Shown: in pieces, positions 57,701-64,000 of the stretch
How the letters are laid out: each line of letters starts with the position of its first letter
How positions within the stretch are numbered: the stretch's first letter is position 1
DNA from: a virus
Strand: one strand, 5' to 3'
IMG/VR virus record: IMGVR_UViG_3300031957_002643
Span: 271,553 to 335,552 of that record
Length of the DNA: 64,000 bases
Position numbers and translations under genes: made by a program
Notes under the pieces: model-generated
The model's input: the letters and a program-made list of their open reading frames with translations, nothing else
Database searches by the model: none
What the model was told of the DNA's origin: nothing

Positions 57701-60700
57701 TTAACTTTTGATATTCAATCGGTTGTCTGTGAAGCTGTCTACAATTTCAATTTGATCGGCGGTCGCAGATGACAGGAACAATTCATCTGGCTCTGCTCTT
57801 ATCTGGAACAGTTTACCAAAGGCTTGACCTGAGATTGAAACCGGGACGACAGATTGAATGACTGTTGCCAGTTTGCTATGAATGTATGAGCACAATTCGG
57901 TATAATAAAATTTCTCACCGAAATCCCAAAGATTGATATCGAAATATTCATCGATTGCTTGAAGCACCCGAATTTTCAGATCGTTGTCTGGGATCGTGGT
58001 TCCGGGCGTCTTGACAACTAGGAATTTTGCACGAAGCTCATCTGTAGCTTGTGAACCGAACAACAGCTTGTATCGTGCCGGATGCCACACGATTGCATCA
58101 GACACCATTTTGAAATTCTCGAATGACTGATACTGTGTTCTGATAGAATCTGATGTTGGTTGAGATGGCTGTGTCCCGCCCTCAGCAACCCATGTTCTCA
58201 TGCTATCATCAAATGACTTTGTGAGAACATATGCATCTATAACATTTGAAGCCGCAGGGTCAATTCTGCGTTCTTCAGACGTATAATGTTGCCAGCGGAA
58301 TTGCAATTTGCCTCTACCGTTGGCTTTCTTATACTGTGCTGCATCGGCAACAGTGGCCCATGTTGAAGCGCCAGCAATTAGCCATTGATCGTTTGGTTGA
58401 TCGTAATGAATATCACCTACAGAGGTATCACTGTCCACACTATCACCAGCATTATAAATGTGGTTTGGAGAATGATATGTTCCTCTCGGGACGGATAATT
58501 CTGAAATTGGTTCCCAGATATCAAATCCATTCTCTGTGACCTTGCGCCATAGAACCAAATCGTTTTCGCCATCATCAATAATGAAATCTCTGAAGCCAAA
58601 CGGATCATCAATTTCCCCATTCAAGTCTTCATCGATATTGGTCAATCGGATGCCTCTAATGTTAGAATACCCATCAGAATGGCGCAATCTATCGTGCACC
58701 AAATACGTTTTCGGTGTTGGTAGATATCGGGCTGGAATATTGTATGCTGATCTGACTGTGTAATCATAACCAATGCTCAAGCATCCGGTCACCGTGAAGT
58801 TCGTGATGATGACTTTCTCACCGCCAGCAAGTGGAGCAGAAAGAACTACATCATCAACGCCATCATCGTATGTGAATGAATGCTGATATGCGCCATTTAC
58901 CCATACCATGGTTCTCAGTGTGGAAGCATTGGTTACACCAGATGGTGGCTCAAATCTGACATCGCCATTACTTGCAGTGTATTGAACTTCATCAATTTTG
59001 AAAATGTCATCGAACAATAATGCACGAATATGAATATCTGAATCGACAGCGGGTGCTGTATCAAAGGTGACAACATACGAATCTTCGACACCCGTCTCAA
59101 GCGTATAATCCAATTCGCGATCACCATTGACGAATACCATAACAAATCCACTACTCATGTAGAGTGGATATGAGGTTGTCGAACCATCACCAGTGAAATT
59201 GAATGATGCAAAACATGGTGCACCACCATCAAGGTAATTGATGCCAATTGCTTGTCCGTCACCCGGTGTGGTTTGAAATTTGATTCTGCTTGCTTCTGAT
59301 GCTTCATACACCGTGTAGTCATCAAAGGGGCGAAGCAATTTGGTTGCTTTGAATGCAAAGGTATTGTCCGCCGCGATGTTATTCTTTGAGAAGGAATAGT
59401 ATGTGGTCGAGCCATCACCTGTTTTGTTCAGGCGAAGTGGAGTTGCATATGTTTTTCTTGGATCAAAGATGACAGTTATAAACTGACCGTCTGGTGGTGC
59501 TGTATCGAAAACGAGTGTTGTTTTACCAGCACCGCGTTCGATCTTCCAATCAGAACGATTGGTTGGAACATTATTGACCAAGAAGAACAGAGTATCATCC
59601 TCAACACGGTCAACAGAAAGATCGAATTTTCTTGTAGTTCCATCACCTTGGATCAAAATCTTACCAGCTATTGGATCAGACCCAACAGATGTTTTCTGTC
59701 CGCGACGTGGTAGACTATCTCTTGTTTCATTCGTCTCTAGAAGAACAACACCATCACGCAATTTCTTGCCAGTCTTGTCGTCAACGATGGTGCTATCATT
59801 CACGTGAATGAATTCGACTTCTTTTTCGGATTCAAAATTGATACTGATGCCGCGATCCGTGATAGTCCACTCGTCATTACCAGTTGAACCAACCGCATAT
59901 TCTAGCTTGATCAACCAGCTTGCGTCCAAGGTTGCTGCTGATTGGTTGCCTTGATATTCCAAACTAAAATCACCAGCCGCATTCAAATCTTCATTTGCAA
60001 TAGTTTCCCATGTGGCGTTATCAGCATCCCAGCGAATACCAAAGCTGCGACGAAGCAATAGCTTTTCTGAAATTTTGGTTCTTTCGGCTTCCGTGAATGA
60101 TCGCTTCATCGGAGGCATTACATACTGAAGCTCCGAACTTACAAAATCCATCTTTCTTTTCAGTAGGATAGAATCATTTGTGGTTCCATCACTTCCTGAT
60201 ACGACATAATCAACACGGGAGGTTTCGCCGGTCTTGAAGAACAAGATCGAATTTGGAATAATTTTATCAAGATCGCCAGTTGTAATTGCGACATCGAGTT
60301 TTCCTAAGCTGCGATTGTTTGCAGTTGATGTTACCGTGAAGGTTGCAGCCGGAATTTGGTATTTGGGAAAATCATCATAATAGAGAATTTGCTTATCTTC
60401 TTTTTTGATGAGAGGCGAGATGTGGTCTGAAATAAACGAACCGATGCTTTCTGTGGTGCTGTCATAAACGGCACGAATAGAAGCAGATGTGCTCTCTTTG
60501 TAAATTCGACCATCTGTTCCGAATGCATTCACATTGTTGTACGTTCCTGATGGATCGCGCAACGGAATACTCTTGCCGTGACCAGAGAAAGTTCGATTAA
60601 CGACTTTGGCTTTCAAAATAGATGCATCACTGTAAAGATAGCTGTTGTAATCTTCACCAGTAACCATTCTATTTTGACTGTAGAACACCTTGTTCGCCCG

Positions 60701-61951
60701 TGTGCGAATGTCTTCATTGGTTTCTGCACGTGCTGCATTGGACACGTTGTTAGTCAATGAGAAGGTGAGAGTTAGATTATAGATTTCGGAATCGGAAACA
60801 TATGGAATGGTTATCGATTTGTTTCTGATATCGCTGGCTCTAACGGTTGGAGCGATTGGAGAGGACGTTCTGTACCAGAAGCGGAAGATGCCCTTTGGAA
60901 TAGCTCCGAATTTACCATCACCAAATTTCACGGTGATTTGGTCATTGTTTCGCGTGACGACTTCAAATACTTTTGAATTTGATACGCTTGGTCTATACGC
61001 CAAGCTTTCATTTACGACTGATTGAACTTGTTCCCATTCTTCCAGAACATCACCATTCTCATCAATGCGGGTCACATACACATCTGTATCGTTGACGCTG
61101 CTGACATTGATATCAACAGACCTCATTGGAACGGTTTCAGTGAATGTGGCATCTTGGAATGCCATTTGTCCTTGGCGGAAAGGCAAAAAGAAACCGGTGT
61201 CCGAAGATGCAACGCCCTTGCCGTCAGATCGATAAAGGAGATGAAACGAATTGAGACGATTAGGAGCAAGCTCTTCATAGACACCGGTTGACTCGTTCAA
61301 CAAAACGTTGACGATTTCAAATGGCAACGAACCAGCCGTTGTAGTTGCCTTGAAATTATATACACCGGTTGCAGGTGATGGTGAATTAAAACGATACAGG
61401 CTAATATCTGTTCCCGTGGCTTTGTAGCGACGAAGTGGAGTTCCCCATTTGGTTCTGCTCGCAAATGCCGAATTCATAATGATTAGCCATTTCTCAAACC
61501 AATCAGGATCGTTTGGATCGTTCCATTGAATGTTTCCAGAGATCGGATTATCGTCCAGATCATTCAATCTTTGTGTGGTCCTAATGGATTGTAGTTTCAA
61601 TTCGCCAGTAGCAGCCTGTGCCCGATTGACACGATATGCGACGTTGTATGCCAAGCGAAGAAGACTGTCTCTTCTTTCGGCTGTGGAAAGGAAATTCTCA
61701 CGAGTGTTCAAATCGATTCGATACGAAAGCGATTGGGCAAAATATGTTAGAATGTCGAGCTTGATGATGAATTCGGATGATCCGATCCAGTCGTTAAATT
61801 CATCTGGATAGGTCTCACGAATGTACTGCATGACCGCATTTCGCAGCGAGTCTTGGTCGTATGCTGTGAAATCTATATTACTCAAAGCTTCGTAAATACG
61901 ACGCCAATCTTCTGCTACAAACAAAGTATTCTGACGGGAAATGCTCGTCAC
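57701..61951 (-). CDS. gp6-like baseplate wedge protein (1,416 aa)
   Basis: N-terminal ~130 residues match the T4 gp6/Baseplate_J pattern: LFVAEDWRRIYEALSNIDF, ETYPDEFNDWIGSSEFIIKL, LSYRIDLNTRENFLSTAERR and AYRVNRAQAATGELKL. The mid-region has the Baseplate_J core ETNEDIRTRANKVFYSQNRM (~410-430). It is about twice as long as T4 gp6 (660 aa); the extra C-terminal ~750 residues hold repeated 'GDGSTTxYxF' beta modules. gp6 dimers form the inner ring of the baseplate wedges. Follows the gp25-like gene in a leftward late-type operon. Confidence 0.88.
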   Translation of the reverse strand: MTSISRQNTLFVAEDWRRIYEALSNIDFTAYDQDSLRNAVMQYIRETYPDEFNDWIGSSEFIIKLDILTYFAQSLSYRIDLNTRENFLSTAERRDSLLRLAYNVAYRVNRAQAATGELKLQSIRTTQRLNDLDDNPISGNIQWNDPNDPDWFEKWLIIMNSAFASRTKWGTPLRRYKATGTDISLYRFNSPSPATGVYNFKATTTAGSLPFEIVNVLLNESTGVYEELAPNRLNSFHLLYRSDGKGVASSDTGFFLPFRQGQMAFQDATFTETVPMRSVDINVSSVNDTDVYVTRIDENGDVLEEWEQVQSVVNESLAYRPSVSNSKVFEVVTRNNDQITVKFGDGKFGAIPKGIFRFWYRTSSPIAPTVRASDIRNKSITIPYVSDSEIYNLTLTFSLTNNVSNAARAETNEDIRTRANKVFYSQNRMVTGEDYNSYLYSDASILKAKVVNRTFSGHGKSIPLRDPSGTYNNVNAFGTDGRIYKESTSASIRAVYDSTTESIGSFISDHISPLIKKEDKQILYYDDFPKYQIPAATFTVTSTANNRSLGKLDVAITTGDLDKIIPNSILFFKTGETSRVDYVVSGSDGTTNDSILLKRKMDFVSSELQYVMPPMKRSFTEAERTKISEKLLLRRSFGIRWDADNATWETIANEDLNAAGDFSLEYQGNQSAATLDASWLIKLEYAVGSTGNDEWTITDRGISINFESEKEVEFIHVNDSTIVDDKTGKKLRDGVVLLETNETRDSLPRRGQKTSVGSDPIAGKILIQGDGTTRKFDLSVDRVEDDTLFFLVNNVPTNRSDWKIERGAGKTTLVFDTAPPDGQFITVIFDPRKTYATPLRLNKTGDGSTTYYSFSKNNIAADNTFAFKATKLLRPFDDYTVYEASEASRIKFQTTPGDGQAIGINYLDGGAPCFASFNFTGDGSTTSYPLYMSSGFVMVFVNGDRELDYTLETGVEDSYVVTFDTAPAVDSDIHIRALLFDDIFKIDEVQYTASNGDVRFEPPSGVTNASTLRTMVWVNGAYQHSFTYDDGVDDVVLSAPLAGGEKVIITNFTVTGCLSIGYDYTVRSAYNIPARYLPTPKTYLVHDRLRHSDGYSNIRGIRLTNIDEDLNGEIDDPFGFRDFIIDDGENDLVLWRKVTENGFDIWEPISELSVPRGTYHSPNHIYNAGDSVDSDTSVGDIHYDQPNDQWLIAGASTWATVADAAQYKKANGRGKLQFRWQHYTSEERRIDPAASNVIDAYVLTKSFDDSMRTWVAEGGTQPSQPTSDSIRTQYQSFENFKMVSDAIVWHPARYKLLFGSQATDELRAKFLVVKTPGTTIPDNDLKIRVLQAIDEYFDINLWDFGEKFYYTELCSYIHSKLATVIQSVVPVSISGQAFGKLFQIRAEPDELFLSSATADQIEIVDSFTDNRLNIKS

Positions 61952-61955
61952 TACA

Positions 61956-62225
61956 TCACTCCATTACAATTTCAATATTATGTTCTTTGTTGAGTTCTAA
62001 GAACTCTACCAATAGAAAAAATTCACTCTCAGCCAAAGTCACGGATTCACTATGTATCATTTGCGAATTCTCATCGACCGGACCATATTTGATCTTCTCA
62101 TTAACCTTTTTAATGAAAACAAAGGGTTGACCGTTTCGATATACCAATGCACCATTACCTTCGGTTAACGAACGGAGGCTCGAAATTGAGATTGTCGGCT
62201 GTGTCACTCGTCTTGAATTGATCAT
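61956..62225 (-). CDS. Small baseplate-operon protein (89 aa)
   Basis: Lies between gp25-like and gp6-like genes; its start overlaps the gp25-like stop by one base. Beta-rich (NGALVYRNGQPFVFIKKVNEK), acidic helical end. Probably a wedge accessory protein by position; no family recognised. Confidence 0.55.
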   Translation of the reverse strand: MINSRRVTQPTISISSLRSLTEGNGALVYRNGQPFVFIKKVNEKIKYGPVDENSQMIHSESVTLAESEFFLLVEFLELNKEHNIEIVME

Positions 62226-62587
62226 TAGTCCACAGCTCTTTCTTCCAAGAAGTATTCGAAGTCATCTTCGATGTCATGTTCAACATAGTACAAACGGGCC
62301 TTTATAGTAATACTATGGATATCACTGGAAATCTCAATTTTTCTGAGTTCGACTCTGGGATCATAATTGATCGCAGTCCGCACATCATTTTCTACGATAT
62401 TTTTTGTGAAGGAATTCAAGGGTTGTCCTATCATCTCTTTGAGACGAGACCCAAATCTGGGAACACCACGAACTTCGCCGCGCTGGACAGACAAATGATT
62501 ACGCAAATCCTGCTTAACCAACTCAATGTCGCTAAGGCGGGTGTCGATATTTCCGGCACTGGTAGAGAACCCTTTGTATAACGTCAT
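62225..62587 (-). CDS. gp25-like baseplate wedge protein
   Basis: 120 residues (T4 gp25 132). Family motifs: ELVKQDLRNHLSVQRGEVRGVPRFGS (~24-49, the GEvp..p.fGs turn), NDVRTAINYDPRVELRKIEI (~70-88). gp25 is the conserved, lysozyme-like wedge protein that nucleates sheath assembly, homologous to T6SS TssE. ACGAAGGAAG precedes the ATG; a CATAAATA motif lies ~20 bases upstream. Confidence 0.92.
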   Translation of the reverse strand: MTLYKGFSTSAGNIDTRLSDIELVKQDLRNHLSVQRGEVRGVPRFGSRLKEMIGQPLNSFTKNIVENDVRTAINYDPRVELRKIEISSDIHSITIKARLYYVEHDIEDDFEYFLEERAVD

Positions 62588-62606
62588 AAGTATTCTTCCT
62601 TCGTAA

Positions 62607-62614
62607 TATTTATG
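62607..62614 (-). promoter_or_regulatory. Late-promoter-like motif for the baseplate operon
   Basis: Minus-strand CATAAATA (62614-62607), 20 bases before the gp25-like start codon. Confidence 0.65.
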
Positions 62615-62633
62615 AACAAAAGAGACACATCAA

Positions 62634-63425
62634 ATGGCTAAACCGAAATATACTCTGCAAGAAGAAATTGCTGCTATTATTCGTTTCCAACTTTCGGGCG
62701 ACGAGTGCGCCAAAAATATTATATTCAAGCAGTATGAAAGCCTTGTGCACATGCATGCACAACGCACCTTCAAGCAGTCGAACAAATCCAAGATCACATA
62801 TGATGATCTGGTTTCCGAGGGATTTTGCGGTTTGATGAAAGCACTGAAGAAGCATAATGTCTTCAGATGCGACAAGATGTATCCAACAGCATCATTCTAT
62901 ATCCGTGAAGAGATCAACTGTTATGTCATGGACACAATGTCTATGACCAGAAAACTTTCTACCAATTCAAATGGTAGAAAAATGTTCCATCGTTATGGCA
63001 AGACAATGAATGAGCTTGGATTTTCAAGCCCGCTTTCGCCGGACCAGATTGCACAAATGGCTGTGTCTCTGGACGTGCCAGTTAAAGATATCGAGTTCAT
63101 GGAAACCATCTATGCAACCGATAACGAGACTGATGAATCCATTCTTGAATGGAGATCAGATCACAATGATGAAACCATTGAAGGTGATCTAGATAGTTCC
63201 AGAATTCTCGGACTGCTGAAGGGGAAATATATCCATCAGTTGAATGAGAAGGAACAAGATATCGCTAAGAGAAGAATTCTGACCGATGATCCGGTCAATG
63301 CAACCGCCCTTGCAGAAGAATATGGTGTATCCACCTCTTCAATTTATCAGACCGAGAAGAAAGTTTCCGAGAAACTAATCAGTATGGTCCAGAAGGACAT
63401 GAAAATCGAGGTCAAAGCAGCATGA
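62634..63425 (+). CDS. Sigma-70 family RNA polymerase sigma factor (RpoH-like)
   Basis: 263 residues. Region 2: ITYDDLVSEGFCGLMKALKKHN (~58-79) and YPTASFYIREEINCYVMD (~89-106), the core-binding and -10 recognition helices. Region 4: LNEKEQDIAKRRILTDDPVN and LAEEYGVSTSSIYQTEKKVSEKL (~205-250), a complete helix-turn-helix. T4 gp55 is shorter and lacks region 4, so this is closer to bacterial sigma-32. It is the best candidate for reading the ATAAATA promoters of the phage. Adjacent to the baseplate operon; stop overlaps the next gene (ATGA). Confidence 0.85.
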   Translation: MAKPKYTLQEEIAAIIRFQLSGDECAKNIIFKQYESLVHMHAQRTFKQSNKSKITYDDLVSEGFCGLMKALKKHNVFRCDKMYPTASFYIREEINCYVMDTMSMTRKLSTNSNGRKMFHRYGKTMNELGFSSPLSPDQIAQMAVSLDVPVKDIEFMETIYATDNETDESILEWRSDHNDETIEGDLDSSRILGLLKGKYIHQLNEKEQDIAKRRILTDDPVNATALAEEYGVSTSSIYQTEKKVSEKLISMVQKDMKIEVKAA

Positions 63426-63553
63426 CAGATGAAGAGATGAAAGAATACATTAATGGTTGGATTGAAGTCTTCCTAATCGACTGGAAGTTCTATACCAGTT
63501 ACTATATGTTAATTCTTTGTATTATCTTACTGTTGGCAAACTTGTTCTCATGA
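63422..63553 (+). CDS. Small single-pass membrane protein (43 aa)
   Basis: ATGA overlap with the sigma factor. Sequence MTDEEMKEYINGWIEVFLID then a transmembrane helix (YMLILCIILLLANLFS). Position opposite an amidase end could suggest a lysis accessory (spanin- or holin-like) protein, but it is too short to judge. Confidence 0.5.
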   Translation: MTDEEMKEYINGWIEVFLIDWKFYTSYYMLILCIILLLANLFS

Positions 63554-64000
63554 TATTGGGTCGGGGTTGGCAATAGGATCAGGCTCTACTTTTGTAATTC
63601 TGCCTGTTCTCTTCCAAGTCTGAATGTCAAATGATGGACACGCTTTGCGTCTTGCCGCAGGATAGTACGCATTGAAATCACGGTGTCCCTTCAGGTCTGC
63701 TGCTGGATAACGGCCTTCCAATTCATTCAACAGGGTTCTCAGTGCAGTCAATTGCGCATCCGTGAAATTGGCATTTGGTCTCATGCGTCCGTCTGAATCT
63801 GGTTCAGCGCCACCAACTACACAAATGGCGATTGATCTTGCATTTACATTTTGAACGCCAACATGAATTCCCGGTGTGGTTTCCGGCAAAGTATTGATAA
63901 TAGCACCATTGCGTTCAATCACATAATGGTATCCAATTCGCGACCAGCGATTTGATATCGTATGATATCTCTCGATGGATGATGCGTTAGCACCACTGTT
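63548..64000 (-). CDS. N-acetylmuramoyl-L-alanine amidase (N-terminus outside window)
   Basis: Open from the window edge at 64000 to the stop at 63548. Amidase_2 motifs: ERYHT...SRIGYHYVIERNGAI near the visible start, GIHVGVQNVNARSIAICVVGG, and LKGHRDFN...KACPSFD, giving the zinc His residues (HxxN/H, GHRD) and the CPSFD end. Such enzymes cut the glycan-peptide bond of peptidoglycan: phage endolysin or tail lysin. The first His lies upstream of the window. Confidence 0.9.
   Translation of the reverse strand, partial: NSGANASSIERYHTISNRWSRIGYHYVIERNGAIINTLPETTPGIHVGVQNVNARSIAICVVGGAEPDSDGRMRPNANFTDAQLTALRTLLNELEGRYPAADLKGHRDFNAYYPAARRKACPSFDIQTWKRTGRITKVEPDPIANPDPIS

Overview
This window is part of the genome of a large, T4-like contractile-tailed phage (myovirus). 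Phage hallmarks are a gp6-like and a gp25-like baseplate wedge protein, a PAAR-type tail tip, tail-fibre genes, an rIIA/rIIB pair, an N-acetylmuramoyl-alanine amidase, a phage sigma factor and AT-rich (C/G)ATAAATA motifs resembling T4 late promoters upstream of virion-type genes. The host is probably an alphaproteobacterium. The phage carries a duplicated MucR/Ros-family regulator, an initiator-type tRNA of alphaproteobacterial style, and housekeeping-type promoters of the form TTGAC-N17-TATAAG. The host assignment is an inference.

Layout. 1-2.2 kb: end of a tail-fibre gene and two related unknown proteins. 2.5-9.4 kb: tRNA-Leu, tRNA-Ser, small proteins, a Pth2-type peptidyl-tRNA hydrolase, a Ro60/Rsr ring protein, and directly upstream of it a noncoding locus with two permuted tRNA-like (Y RNA-like) domains, then an initiator tRNA. 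9.4-13.6 kb: NAD-related island (NADAR protein, NMN adenylyltransferase-Nudix fusion, nicotinamide phosphoribosyltransferase). 13.6-18.3 kb: leftward unknown and HNH genes. 18.4-22.2 kb: rIIA and rIIB homologues. 22.3-24.7 kb: two tRNAs, four tandem paralogues, an ATP-grasp protein.

24.84-28.4 kb has no credible genes. It holds a structured RNA of about 380 nt and then, behind two tandem promoters and a ribosomal-RNA-style boxB/boxA antitermination signal, about 3 kb packed with long complementary helices and pseudoknots. I regard this as a candidate giant structured noncoding RNA and the strongest novelty in the window.

28.5-33.7 kb: small genes, tRNA-Gly, a P-loop ATPase, a tail-tip operon and small membrane proteins. 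33.8-50.7 kb: one 4,535-residue repetitive tail protein followed by five overlapping tail-fibre-type genes, three of which share an N-terminal module. 50.7-52.3 kb: another noncoding RNA and a Pro/Gln tRNA cluster. 52.3-57.5 kb: an exonuclease, a possible dioxygenase-fold protein, membrane proteins, a virion-type protein and the double MucR regulator. 57.7-64 kb: leftward baseplate operon, rightward sigma factor, and the start-truncated amidase.

How it fits together. Early-type promoters drive RNA-metabolism, NAD and rII genes plus tRNAs and the noncoding RNAs, while the ATAAATA motif precedes baseplate, tail and other virion-like genes. The Ro60/Y-RNA pair, Pth2, DEDD exonuclease, tRNAs and the giant RNA point to heavy investment in RNA metabolism. 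The NAD genes suggest resistance to NAD-depleting or ADP-ribosylating host defences. All assignments come from reading the sequence by eye; no database search or folding program was run.
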